64,000 nucleotides of DNA from NCBI RefSeq assembly GCF_000507845.1, contig NZ_KI669454.1, positions 1,618,604 to 1,682,603 on the forward strand, written 5' to 3'. This stretch comes from Helicobacter macacae MIT 99-5501 (GTDB lineage: Bacteria > Campylobacterota > Campylobacteria > Campylobacterales > Helicobacteraceae). Both the position numbers and the translations under genes were made by a program. A model generated the notes under the pieces. That model saw nothing but the letters and a program-made list of their open reading frames with translations, was not told the origin of the DNA and made no database searches. The first letter of the stretch is position 1. Each line of letters opens with the position of its first letter. Of this stretch, positions 19,279-27,903 are shown in pieces.

Positions 19279-19734
19279 ATGGAAACTATAACGATAACAA
19301 CACAAGGCACGCAAAATATAAGAGATTTGCGCAGTGAAGCACACAGAGCAATCGACAGCATACTAAACCAAAAAATCACAAACAAAAATGACGGACGAGT
19401 AGCGCAACTAAGTGCAAATGGTAGAGATAAAATACTAAGTGGCGAGGCACTAAAAAAATCCATAAACAACGACTTTAGCAAAGAGGAACATTTCAAAGCA
19501 AGCAAACACATAAAAGAGCTTTATGAAAATTCAATATTGCAAAAAAGCCACCAAGACACAAAAAGCAAGGATATAAAACAAACGCATAGATATTTGGCAG
19601 ATACGAAAATAAACAATAAAGAAGCACAAGTATTATTAACTATAAGAGAAGTCATAGAGCACGGAAACAGGATTTATTCACTAGAGTTGCAAGAAATACG
19701 CCCTATGCCAAATGCCAAGCCCACACCAAGCTAA
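19279..19734 (+). CDS. Small protein resembling the C-terminal LPD3 domain of large polyvalent proteins
   Basis: Frame of 151 residues from the ATG at 19279, which has AAAGGA at 19263-19268; two upstream ATGs have no ribosome site. The C-terminal ~75 residues (HIKELYENSIL..., HRYLADTKINN, VLLTIREVIEHGNRIYSLEL) follow the pattern of the LPD3 domain. That domain is usually the tail of very large phage or conjugative-element proteins. Standing alone it is probably a remnant, or a reused module of unknown function. The family call is from memory of the pattern and moderate. Confidence 0.5.
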   Translation: METITITTQGTQNIRDLRSEAHRAIDSILNQKITNKNDGRVAQLSANGRDKILSGEALKKSINNDFSKEEHFKASKHIKELYENSILQKSHQDTKSKDIKQTHRYLADTKINNKEAQVLLTIREVIEHGNRIYSLELQEIRPMPNAKPTPS

Positions 19735-19829
19735 ACGCGAACAAAGGGCGAAGTCTAATCTCACTTAAGGAGGTAGAATGTGGAGGAAAATCCTTACCCC
19801 GACTATTGAAAAGACTAAAAGCAATATAA
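19735..19829 (+). pseudogene. Possible tail of an IS605-type TnpB gene
   Basis: One frame reads SLKEVECGGKSLPRLLKRL before TAA at 19827-19829. This resembles the C-terminal end that follows the zinc-finger and RDxNAAxN region of some IS605/IS200-family TnpB proteins, but the diagnostic upstream parts are absent. The same DNA offers a 22-codon ORF with a perfect AAGGAGGT site (ATG 19778). I favour relic over gene. Confidence 0.3.
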
Positions 19830-20384
19830 CCAAAAACGAAAAATAAGTCAATAAAAAGTAATGTCAAAAATCAAAGAGCTACAATGTCAGGTAAAATCCA
19901 CAAATCCATTTTTAGAAAAATTCTCTAGTGATATGACACACCAAATATGGCTACGCAACAAAAGATAAAAATGCTTGCTCTTGCTTAGAGTGCTCTCATA
20001 AAATCAAAACCACACCAATACCCCATACCACCCCCCTCACAGATTTACTAGCTTTAGTTGGGATTGTTTGTAGGTGGTTTTTGTGTGTGGTTGCGTGTGA
20101 GGTTTGGTTGGGATTTGTTTGGTAAGAGATTGTTTTGTGAGTTTAGTTTGGGTTTGTTTGGCAGTGGTTTTTGCGAAAGTTTATTTGTGGAAGTGTGTTT
20201 GACAGGGGTTTATTTTGCAGTGTTGTTTATGGAAACTTGTTTGACAGGGATTTGTTTGTAGTGGTTGTTTATGGAAGTTTGTTTTGCAAAGGATTGTTTG
20301 TATAAATTTGTTTAGTGTAAGTTTGTTTAGTAGAAGTTTATTTTGGCAAGAGTTTATTTTTAGGGCTTTGTAAGTTTAGTGGGT
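19830..20384. repeat. Gene-free region ending in a GT-rich low-complexity tract
   Basis: 19830-20040 has no intact gene. 20040-20384 is almost free of C on the plus strand and built of degenerate GTTTGT/GGTTTG units. It directly follows the Lys/Pro/Thr-rich end of the minus-strand barrel gene and would form an unstructured CA-rich 3' UTR of that transcript. Confidence 0.6.
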
Positions 20385-22328
20385 TTATTTTTTGGGTTTA
20401 GTTTGTTTAGTTGGCTTAGTTGGAGTGCTTGGCTTTGCAGTAGGTTTAGCAGGTTTGGCACTAGATTTTGCATTAGTTGGCTTTGTGGTAGGCTTAGTAG
20501 GCTTAGTATTTTGCTTAGCAGATTGTTTAGCACTAGATTTTGGCACTTTAGGTAGGTTTATCTTTGGTGGAGTAGATTTGGGTGGAGTTGATTTAGCAGC
20601 TTTAGCAGCTTTCTTTTGTGCTTTTTGTGCTTCTTTTTGGGCTTGCTTTTGTGCTTTTTTCTCTGCTTTAGTTAGTTCAGGTTTTTGAGATTTATTAGAA
20701 TCTTTAGCAGGTGTTTTAGCTAGTGGTGTAGATTTTGCATTATTTGTGCTATCAGCCTTAGGTGCTAGGCTTGTAGCTCGTTTGTTGTTTGTAGTTGTTT
20801 GATTGCTTGTAGGAGCAGATAGAGTTTTTCTTGCGTTTTTGTTTTTTAGCTTTTGGTATCGGCTAGATTGTCTTGTAGCTCTATTGCTATCCCCCCCAAA
20901 CTCATACCCTAGTAGCATTCCAGCTTTTAGAATGTAGGGTTTATTAGTTATGCTATCTAGCACTCTATCGACAAACACTCCACCTATATCAGCATTTAGA
21001 TAAAATCTACCATTATGATTTTGCAAAGGAAACTTTTGAGAAAACACAAAGCTAGCAGAATATATAGCATTATTAAAAAATGTAGTGTTTTTATAGTTTG
21101 CTCCATTACCCAAATCAATACCAATAGATTTCAAAGAATTTAGCACTCCTCCTGCACTTCCTCGCAAGAGGAGTGAAGTGTTTTTTATTCTTACGCCCGT
21201 ATCAAGTGCGACATTGCCAAATCCTAAATGATTAGCAGGCATATATGTGCCTTTAAGTGTAGCGGCATAGTAGAGATTTGCACTAGGATTTAGCACCCAA
21301 AAGACATTACCACTACTTCCTAGTGTAAAATCAAAGTTCTTTAGCACACCTAGCCCAAATACAAGCGAATGACTAGCTAGCGTGCTAGAACCAAAGTAAG
21401 TATAATAAGCCACTCCTCTTAGATAAAGTTTATTTGCAACTGCTATCTTTAGCTTAGCTCCTATATCAAAGCCATTTTTTGAGTTGTAGTTATAATAGCG
21501 AGCAAATCCTCCGTTATTAAACGCACCAATTCCTACTTGATGTCCTAATCCATAATCATAGTTTATATAAGTGCCATCATAATTATTAAGAATGTTATAG
21601 AGTATGAGGGTGTTGGTGGATTCTAAGTGTAGTTGTTCATTTAGTGCTTGCGCATACTTTATCACTGATTGAAGTAGTTGCTCTGGTGTTGCGTTTTCAG
21701 GTGGAGTGAATTCCCCTCCTTGGTTGCCTCCCCCCCCCCCTCCTGTGCCACTAGTCTCTTTTCTAGGGATATATGCCCCTGTTGCGTCTTTGCTTAAACC
21801 TGTGTTTTCTAGACTTACTGTAAAACTACTAAATCTAACCACAAGCGCATTTGTTTCATCTACACCCCCTCCTAGCACTATATCTCCCACTGTCAAACGA
21901 GCATCTTTTTGTTTATTATAAGCGTTAAGAGATAATTGTTTAGCAGTTCCTGATTTTCGTTGTATGATAATTTTACCAATTCTGTTATTTCCTGATGCTT
22001 GGGCAGTAAGACCAAGTGCAGCAGGAAGTGCGCCACCTATAACAGTCAAAGTCTCTATGTTTAGATTACTGGGTACATAACAATATCCCTCTCCACTTAA
22101 AACGCATTGTCCTGTATAGCCCGCTCCACTGCAAGTTAATGTAGCATTAGTGCCTGCACCACGACAAGTTAATGTATCAGCATAGATAGTTTCTACAAAA
22201 AATAAACAAAAAAATATGGCAAATTTTTTCATACTAAAAATATTTTTTACTAGATACGATTTGTGTTGAGGTATTACCCCCCCCCCCCGCACAGTTTCGT
22301 GCGAGTAGGCATAGCTTATCCGTATCAT
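20385..22328 (-). CDS. Autotransporter-like outer membrane beta-barrel with basic C-terminal tail, two poly-G tracts
   Basis: A 647-residue protein. From ATG 22328 the frame crosses a G12 tract (codons 14-18) and then reaches a second ATG at 22232 that begins an ordinary signal peptide (KKFAIFFCLFFVETIYA). The mature N-terminus is Cys-rich with a TLTC/GAGYTGQC-like repeat, then a Gly run encoded by G11 (about codons 197-202). A barrel follows (LYNILNNYDGTYINYDYG through AGMLLGYEF). After the barrel comes an unusual ~150-residue Lys/Pro/Thr/Ala-rich tail that should face the periplasm. The ATG at 22328 has a fair site (GGATAAAAA); 22232 has none, so translation may depend on the G12 length. 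In frame here. Paralogue of the neighbour at 22421. Confidence 0.75.
   Translation of the reverse strand: MIRISYAYSHETVRGGGVIPQHKSYLVKNIFSMKKFAIFFCLFFVETIYADTLTCRGAGTNATLTCSGAGYTGQCVLSGEGYCYVPSNLNIETLTVIGGALPAALGLTAQASGNNRIGKIIIQRKSGTAKQLSLNAYNKQKDARLTVGDIVLGGGVDETNALVVRFSSFTVSLENTGLSKDATGAYIPRKETSGTGGGGGGNQGGEFTPPENATPEQLLQSVIKYAQALNEQLHLESTNTLILYNILNNYDGTYINYDYGLGHQVGIGAFNNGGFARYYNYNSKNGFDIGAKLKIAVANKLYLRGVAYYTYFGSSTLASHSLVFGLGVLKNFDFTLGSSGNVFWVLNPSANLYYAATLKGTYMPANHLGFGNVALDTGVRIKNTSLLLRGSAGGVLNSLKSIGIDLGNGANYKNTTFFNNAIYSASFVFSQKFPLQNHNGRFYLNADIGGVFVDRVLDSITNKPYILKAGMLLGYEFGGDSNRATRQSSRYQKLKNKNARKTLSAPTSNQTTTNNKRATSLAPKADSTNNAKSTPLAKTPAKDSNKSQKPELTKAEKKAQKQAQKEAQKAQKKAAKAAKSTPPKSTPPKINLPKVPKSSAKQSAKQNTKPTKPTTKPTNAKSSAKPAKPTAKPSTPTKPTKQTKPKK
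21730..21740. repeat. G11 tract inside the barrel gene
   Basis: Eleven C on the plus strand (G on the coding strand) in the Gly-rich linker before the barrel. A one-base slip would truncate the protein before the barrel. Confidence 0.9.
22277..22288. repeat. G12 tract near the 5' end of the barrel gene
   Basis: Twelve C on the plus strand, between the upstream ATG (22328) and the internal signal-peptide ATG (22232) of the minus-strand gene. Confidence 0.9.
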
Positions 22329-22420
22329 TTTTTATCCATTTTAGACTTTTTGACTATTTCTTAAAGTTTTATCTAGTTTTGCTAGATAGACTTACGCACT
22401 AGTTGCTTGGCGTTTTCGTT

Positions 22421-24211
22421 CTAATAGCTAGCACTTACGCGCTCTGGACGCAAATGACTTCTATCTGTCCTTGCCTCTCTTGTGCTTCTAGCACTAGACT
22501 TTCGCATAGTCCTGCCGTATCTATCTCTTTTGGCAGACTCTCTATATATGCCCTCCTCATCATAGTAGCCCATCATATTATCAAACCTATTGCTTCTAAA
22601 TTTGTAGATAATCATCGCATTTGCCCTAAACACACCTGACTTTAGCTGTCCTCTTTCCCAAAACTGCTTGTCTAAATACACATATCCCGCTTCTGCTGCG
22701 ATATGAAGCCCGCCAAAAAGTCGCTGATTTACCCCTACACCTAGCGTATATACATTGTTGATAAAAGTCGGCTCATAGCTCAAAGCACCATTATCAAGCG
22801 AAATCGTTTTTAGTGAATTGTATGCCTTGCCTGCACCTGCTTTTGCTAGCAGTGTGGTGCGCCATAGGCGAACCCCTGCTTGCAACTCGGCAGTGAAAAA
22901 TCCTAGATGATTTGTAGGGATATAGTCCTTTTTTAGCGTCATAGCATAGTTTGCGTTTATAGAGGGAGTAAGCACAAAGCCAAAAGAATCACTAAGATTA
23001 AAGCTAAATTCTCTCTTTAGCCCAAGTGTAGCCACTATGGAGTCTTGGTAGTAGTGGCTATAATATAGATTTGCCTTAGTCCATTTGCTACGAAACTTTA
23101 TACCTATGTCATATCCGTGGTCATTGCCACTTGAAGCCCATTTGTTTTTTGTGTAGTAGCGAGCAAAAAATCCGTTTTGAAACGCACCTACGCTAATGGT
23201 GTTTGCTAGCCCATAGTCATAGGCTAGATATGTCCCCTCATAGTTTGAAAGCATATTATAGATAAGCATAGTGTTGTTATCAGCGATATTGGATAGATTT
23301 TCATAGGATTTTCTTGGGTTTAGCAGAGTGTTTGTATTTGATTGTGCGTTTTGCGTGCTGTTTTGTGCACTGCCCTGTATGCTGGAGTTAGAACTATTTG
23401 CGGGGGAGTTATTTTTGCCCTCTATATTTTGCTTGGCTTTCCACTCGGCATAAGGCTTGCAATTATCCTTAGACACACATACGCGGACATATTCTGCACC
23501 CTTGCCAATCTCTATATTTGCATTTTCCCTGCCACCTGTATTGATGTCTAAAGTAGTTTGGTCTTGATAGACTTCATTTTTTACTCCACCCACAACTTCA
23601 TTTATCTTTAGCGTATCTGTATCCATAAGATAAGCACCTGCACCCGTATAGGCTTTGTTTATGATTGTTTGTTGTTGTGCTGTAATAATAGATTCTAAAC
23701 CTAGCGCACTCTTTCCATTGATTGTGATTTTGTCCCTAGCCATATTGCCTGTTATAAGCACAAGTTCAGGTATAGTTGTGATAATATTTGCTCGTCCTAT
23801 CCCCTCAAAATCATCGATTATAAGATGATTGCCCTCAAGCCCTACAAACATAATATCTATGGTGTTGTTTGTATCTACGCTTAGCGTTCGTATCCTGTTT
23901 TGCCCACCAAAAGACACACTTAGTGGGACACCTCTAGTGAAATTTAGCCAGCCTATATCCACACCATTTGCAACTAGCTTGCCTCCACCTGCCACAGAAG
24001 CCGCAGCAATATAGTTATACGCATTGGCAAATGAAAGCAAAGAGCTGATACAAAGTAGCGCGACAAAGGGAGCGCAAGACTTCGCAATACTCTTGTGAAG
24101 CACTAGCTTACAAAATCGCGCTAAACTCGCTGGGGCATTCGTAAGTGGTGGGGGTAGCAAAAATACAGCGAAGTTTTTTGCAAGGCTTTTGAAGTTTGGA
24201 GGAGTTTTCAT
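22421..24211 (-). CDS. Autotransporter-like outer membrane beta-barrel protein
   Basis: A 596-residue protein with a long signal peptide (hydrophobic core about 47-62, ending SFANA) and a mature ~250-residue exposed part. That part has repeated NTIDIMFVGLEG/LVLITGNMA-like beta strands. A Ser/Asn-rich linker is followed by a C-terminal barrel (MLIYNMLSNYEGTYLAYDYG to NAMIIYKF). Like its downstream paralogue it continues past the barrel, here by ~60 Arg/Ser/Glu-rich residues. The two share YDYGL...GAF-NGxFARYY and TNHLGF blocks, showing a tandem duplication. Function unknown; surface adhesin or enzyme-less autotransporter is possible. Start set by AAAAGGAATGCC. A minus-strand TGATATAAT lies about 210 nt upstream. 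Confidence 0.75.
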   Translation of the reverse strand: MKTPPNFKSLAKNFAVFLLPPPLTNAPASLARFCKLVLHKSIAKSCAPFVALLCISSLLSFANAYNYIAAASVAGGGKLVANGVDIGWLNFTRGVPLSVSFGGQNRIRTLSVDTNNTIDIMFVGLEGNHLIIDDFEGIGRANIITTIPELVLITGNMARDKITINGKSALGLESIITAQQQTIINKAYTGAGAYLMDTDTLKINEVVGGVKNEVYQDQTTLDINTGGRENANIEIGKGAEYVRVCVSKDNCKPYAEWKAKQNIEGKNNSPANSSNSSIQGSAQNSTQNAQSNTNTLLNPRKSYENLSNIADNNTMLIYNMLSNYEGTYLAYDYGLANTISVGAFQNGFFARYYTKNKWASSGNDHGYDIGIKFRSKWTKANLYYSHYYQDSIVATLGLKREFSFNLSDSFGFVLTPSINANYAMTLKKDYIPTNHLGFFTAELQAGVRLWRTTLLAKAGAGKAYNSLKTISLDNGALSYEPTFINNVYTLGVGVNQRLFGGLHIAAEAGYVYLDKQFWERGQLKSGVFRANAMIIYKFRSNRFDNMMGYYDEEGIYRESAKRDRYGRTMRKSSARSTREARTDRSHLRPERVSASY

Positions 24212-24694
24212 TTGGCATTCCTTTTATAAAAATGTGTAAGCACTTTGTGTGCTATGGCAAAATCTTTAAAACCTCTGCTTAAATTTTGATTTTTGGATTT
24301 TGCCTAGATTTTGCTTTGGGAATCTTGGCTTAAATAAAATCCATTAAAGCCATATAAAAGCAGGTTTAAGCAAATTGTATGTCAAATACAGCCAAAATAC
24401 AGCAAAAGTGTAGATAAAAGCGAGATTATATCATAAAATGTATGTTTTTAGTGAATATTTCAAATCTAGCAAAAACGCGCTTGGCGTGTGCAAATGGCTT
24501 ATATTGCTCACTTTGATAGAAATATACAAGGGTTTATAAACGGCATTGTCGCAAGAATGTCGCTGAAATATCGCAAAATGCCAAAAAGTGTGATAAAAAT
24601 ACCTTAAAAGATTTTGCAAAAAGGCGTAAAAATTTGGAGTTGATTTTTAAGATTTTAGCTGACTAGATTTTGTGTTTTTAAAGTTTGTCAAAAT
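24212..24694. promoter_or_regulatory. Intergenic region with candidate promoter of the 22421-24211 gene
   Basis: Only one signal is supported: an extended -10 TGATATAAT on the minus strand (TATAAT at 24430-24425). No gene seen in the remaining ~480 bp. Confidence 0.4.
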
Positions 24695-25648
24695 CTAGCG
24701 ACAAAATCGCTTCAAAATCGGCTTGTAAGCATCGATTCGTCTATCGCGTAAGAATGGCCAGATTCTGCGGACATCTTGGGTGCGGGACAAATCCACCTCA
24801 CATTCCAAAATCCCCTCTTTGTCGCCAAGATGAGCCAAAATCTCGCCTTGTGCACCGCTAATGAAGCTATGTCCCCAAAACTCTATCCCCTCGCCCACTC
24901 CGCTACTATCAGGCTCAAAGCCTACGCGGTTTATAGCGATAGTAGGGAGGGCATTTGCAATGCTGTGCGCTCTCTGTATCGTGCGCCACGCATCTAGCTG
25001 ACGGGATTTTTCCTCACTATCATTACTTGGGGTAAACCCAATCGCAGTGGGATAAAAAAGCATATCAGCCCCCCTCAAAGCCATAATCCGCGCCGCCTCT
25101 GGATACCACTGGTCCCAGCACACTAGCACACCTAGCCTACCCGCACTCGTATCAATAGGCTCAAAGCCCAAATCCCCCTGCGTAAAGTAAAATTTCTCAT
25201 AAAAACTTGGGTCATCGGGTATGTGCATCTTGCGATATTTTCCTGCGATTTGCCCGTCTTTTTCAAAAACTACGGCGGTATTATGATATAGCCCTTTTGC
25301 CCGCTTCTCAAAAAGCGAAGTGATGATTACCACGCCACATTCTTTTGCAAGTGAGGAAAAAAAGGCAACCTCATCATCAAAAGATTCTGCCAAGTCAAAA
25401 GTATCTACATTTTCACTTTGACAAAAGTAAAGATTTGAGTGCAATTCTTGCAAGGCGATAATGTGAGGGATTTTGCTACTTGTGCTCACACTATTTGTAT
25501 CGCTTTTTGTGTCGTTTTTCGCGCTATTTTTTGCGCTATCGTTTTTTGTGGCTTGTCTAATCTCTTTGGCGATGAAATCCTGCGTAGCGCGAAAGCTACC
25601 TTTGTAGCTATGCTGAATCACTGTGATTTTTACTTTTTGCGCGGACAT
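24695..25648 (-). CDS. aguB: N-carbamoylputrescine amidohydrolase
   Basis: Nitrilase-superfamily enzyme that hydrolyses N-carbamoylputrescine to putrescine, CO2 and ammonia in polyamine synthesis. The Glu-Lys-Cys triad is visible: E68 in ALQELHSNLYFC, K in GKYRKMHIPDD, and C in LGVLVCWDQWYPE. It has 317 residues. An insertion of about 20 Lys/Asn/Ser/Thr residues (36-59, DNA made of degenerate GCGCTATTTTTT units) separates the first helix from the catalytic Glu strand. It begins 6 nt after the stop of the acidic ORF, whose end contains its ribosome site (GAGGAATAG), so the two are translationally coupled. Confidence 0.9.
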   Translation of the reverse strand: MSAQKVKITVIQHSYKGSFRATQDFIAKEIRQATKNDSAKNSAKNDTKSDTNSVSTSSKIPHIIALQELHSNLYFCQSENVDTFDLAESFDDEVAFFSSLAKECGVVIITSLFEKRAKGLYHNTAVVFEKDGQIAGKYRKMHIPDDPSFYEKFYFTQGDLGFEPIDTSAGRLGVLVCWDQWYPEAARIMALRGADMLFYPTAIGFTPSNDSEEKSRQLDAWRTIQRAHSIANALPTIAINRVGFEPDSSGVGEGIEFWGHSFISGAQGEILAHLGDKEGILECEVDLSRTQDVRRIWPFLRDRRIDAYKPILKRFCR

Positions 25649-25654
25649 TGTGGG

Positions 25655-25921
25655 CTATTCCTCGTATTCGCTATCAGGATTTTGATAGTCATCATCATCA
25701 TATTGCTCAAAGCCAGACTCATCAAACTCATCATCTTCCCACTGCTCCTCATCATCGCTCCACTCACTCCCCTCATCATCATCAAAGCCAGATTTCGCAC
25801 TAAATGGAAATGTGTTTGCAAAGGCATTTGTGCTTGGAAGCGCATTTACATAAGCAAAATCATTCATAAAATCGCCCATATTGTCTATATTTCTAGCTGT
25901 GGTTGTTGCTGTGGCAAACAT
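25655..25921 (-). CDS. Small highly acidic protein of unknown function
   Basis: 88 residues; the C-terminal half is almost entirely Asp/Glu with aromatic residues between (DDDEGSEWSDDEEQWEDDEF). No signal peptide or membrane segment. It overlaps the end of tcdA by 37 nt and ends 6 nt before aguB. An excellent ribosome site (AAGGGAGAATCG) supports a real gene. I do not recognise a family; such acidic peptides can be chaperones, DNA mimics or metal binders, but nothing here decides. Confidence 0.7.
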   Translation of the reverse strand: MFATATTTARNIDNMGDFMNDFAYVNALPSTNAFANTFPFSAKSGFDDDEGSEWSDDEEQWEDDEFDESGFEQYDDDDYQNPDSEYEE

Positions 25922-26646
25922 CGATTCTCCCTTATGATGATGTCTTGTATAATCTCACTTGCGATTTGTAGCCCAAAGCTCGCTGTAACCGCTTCAAAGC
26001 TCCCTAGCAAAGAGCAATGCGCCCTTTCAGAGCTAAAGACTACTTTGAAATTCCCATCAAAGCCAGCTTTTTTTAGATATGCACGGAATTTCCTTGCGAA
26101 CTTATCCCCGTGAGTAATCCAAATATTGCCAACGCGGATATTAAGAGGGTTTATCTTTTTACCACTACCCATAGAGGATATGTGTCGTCCGTAAGGGAGG
26201 TTTTTGCACGCTTGTGCGACTAGGACTTTTGCGTCTATATCATCAATCGCATCGACAACATAGTCAAAATCTATGATTGGCTTATTTAGCCCTAGCACTT
26301 CGATTAGCTCCTCATCTAGCGTGGCTTCTATGCCTTTGACTCCCTCATATAGTTGCTCTAGGACGCGCACTTTTGGCTCGCCTATGCGCTCCGAGCCGAT
26401 TTGACGATTTTGGTTGCTTACCTCAAAGCAGTCTTTATCTACAATAGTGATATGGCTAATGCCTGTGCGATATAGCGCGTCTAGGACAAATCCCCCTACA
26501 CCACCCGTGCCAAGTATCAGCACGCGGGCATTTGCGATTTTTGGATAATACTCGCCAAAAAGGATTTTGGAGCGCGAAAATCTATCAGTAGAACTCCCTT
26601 GAAGTATGATTTGTTCCTCAAGTGGTATTGGTTTTGGGCTAGTCAT
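25885..26646 (-). CDS. tcdA: tRNA threonylcarbamoyladenosine dehydratase
   Basis: E1-like ThiF-superfamily enzyme (253 residues) that ATP-dependently cyclises t6A37 in tRNA to ct6A. It begins with DRFSRSKILFGE, continues with the nucleotide-binding ARVLILGTGGVGGFVLDALYRTG, then DKDCFEVSNQNRQIG, and YVVDAIDDIDAK. The ThiF/MoeB CxxC zinc pairs are absent, as in TcdA. First gene of tcdA - acidic ORF - aguB. AAGGGG site and upstream TGCTATAAT promoter. Confidence 0.9.
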   Translation of the reverse strand: MTSPKPIPLEEQIILQGSSTDRFSRSKILFGEYYPKIANARVLILGTGGVGGFVLDALYRTGISHITIVDKDCFEVSNQNRQIGSERIGEPKVRVLEQLYEGVKGIEATLDEELIEVLGLNKPIIDFDYVVDAIDDIDAKVLVAQACKNLPYGRHISSMGSGKKINPLNIRVGNIWITHGDKFARKFRAYLKKAGFDGNFKVVFSSERAHCSLLGSFEAVTASFGLQIASEIIQDIIIRENRCLPQQQPQLEI

Positions 26647-26702
26647 TATAATTCCCCTTAAATGATGATTATGATTTGATTTTTTTGCAAAGAAAATTAG
26701 CG

Positions 26703-26711
26703 ATTATAGCA
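26703..26711 (-). promoter_or_regulatory. Extended -10 promoter of the tcdA operon
   Basis: TGCTATAAT on the minus strand about 57 nt before the tcdA ATG. Confidence 0.6.
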
Positions 26712-26864
26712 CATATACCCCAAAATATGCCCCGTTTTTTGACAAAGTGCCAAAAAGATGTGCGAAAACAAGGGCTAAAAAGGCTTGTTGATTTTGGTTT
26801 GATAAAAATCTGCTTAAATAAATTTTTGGTGGATTTTGCAGATTTGGCAAGGTGCTAGACTTGC

Positions 26865-27494
26865 CTAGACTTCAAATTGAGATTCATCAGTGTATAGCTC
26901 GTTTATGGATTCGCTAAATAGTGAGATTTTGCAGCTATGCTCTGCTGTGGCTATGAGCTTCACCACAGCGTTTAAATCGCGTCCATAGGCATAAATCCCA
27001 AAGCCCTTTATGATGACAAAATTGCTTTTGTGTGTTTTGAAATACCGCACAATATCCGTATCCACGCGCTCATAGAGGGTATCATAGTCTTTGCTATCCA
27101 AAATCGGGCATTGCTTGCCTAGCACTTTGTAGCCCAAATAGTCATTTGGGATAAGGCTAGTGCGCTTTAGCGAGTAAGCACTAGCAAACGGGGTATACGC
27201 ACAAATCACAAACTGCGCGTCTAAAAAATTGCGATAAATGCTTGCGTGAATATAGCTATCAAGGCTTGCTTCTTTCCAGCGGTAGTCCTCTTTGTCGTGC
27301 AGTAGCATAAACGAATCCAAATCCATAGAATCTAGCAAGGCATCTTTGCGATTGATGAGGAAATTTTCTTTGCTAAGCCTTGCAGAAATACTGCCATAAA
27401 AAATCCCAAAAAGCCCGCTTTGAAAAAGAGAGGAAGAAACCTTGCAAAGCCTATGTATCAGCTCGGTATCAGTGTGCTTAATGTGGATATTCAT
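26865..27494 (-). CDS. Class II aldolase/adducin-family protein
   Basis: A 209-residue protein with the fold pattern of L-fuculose-phosphate-type aldolases: GLFGIFYGSISARLS near the N-terminus (cf. GN-GNxS), ASIYRNFLDAQFVICAYTPFASA in the middle, and FVIIKGFGIYAYGRDL near the end. The expected metal-binding histidine pattern (HxH after the middle strand) is not evident: TPFAS replaces the usual HP/HS. It may therefore be a non-catalytic or divergent member. Stands alone; AGGAG site. Confidence 0.65.
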   Translation of the reverse strand: MNIHIKHTDTELIHRLCKVSSSLFQSGLFGIFYGSISARLSKENFLINRKDALLDSMDLDSFMLLHDKEDYRWKEASLDSYIHASIYRNFLDAQFVICAYTPFASAYSLKRTSLIPNDYLGYKVLGKQCPILDSKDYDTLYERVDTDIVRYFKTHKSNFVIIKGFGIYAYGRDLNAVVKLIATAEHSCKISLFSESINELYTDESQFEV

Positions 27495-27622
27495 AAAATA
27501 CTCCTAGATTTTAAGTAATCAAGTATTTGGAATTTTCAGGTGTTTTGGCTTAGATTTTGTGCTTTTTTTGGGGGTTTTTTGGATTGTGTGCGCTTGAGTT
27601 TTTTTGCTATTTTTTAAGTGGA

Positions 27623-27628
27623 ATTATA
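27623..27628 (-). promoter_or_regulatory. -10 box for the aldolase-like gene
   Basis: TATAAT on the minus strand about 130 nt upstream of the ATG at 27494. Assigned by orientation only. Confidence 0.4.
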
Positions 27629-27903
27629 GCTTATAAAGAGGATAAAATCTATGTAGATTTTATAAGTGTGCTAAAGCATAATATGTGTGCTTGATTATTT
27701 CGCTATTTTTTGGTGCGCCATTTAGGATAAATTTTGTATATTTTGCATAAATGATTTTGTAAATCTATCACAACGGCTTAAATCAAGCAAATCCACCGCT
27801 TACAAACAAATACAATCCTTTTTGCATTTTTGTGCTACAATTTGGATTTTTAATTCTTAATTAAACTATTTGTGAAACTTAATTTGTGAAACGCAAATCT
27901 ATC

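Noticed and set aside
19778..19846. 22-codon ORF with perfect AAGGAGGT
   Set aside because: Another frame of the same DNA resembles a TnpB tail, and the spacing from the site to the ATG is short.
20058..20261. 67-codon plus-strand frame rich in Gly/Phe/Val/Leu
   Set aside because: It is produced by the GT-rich low-complexity tract and has no ribosome site.
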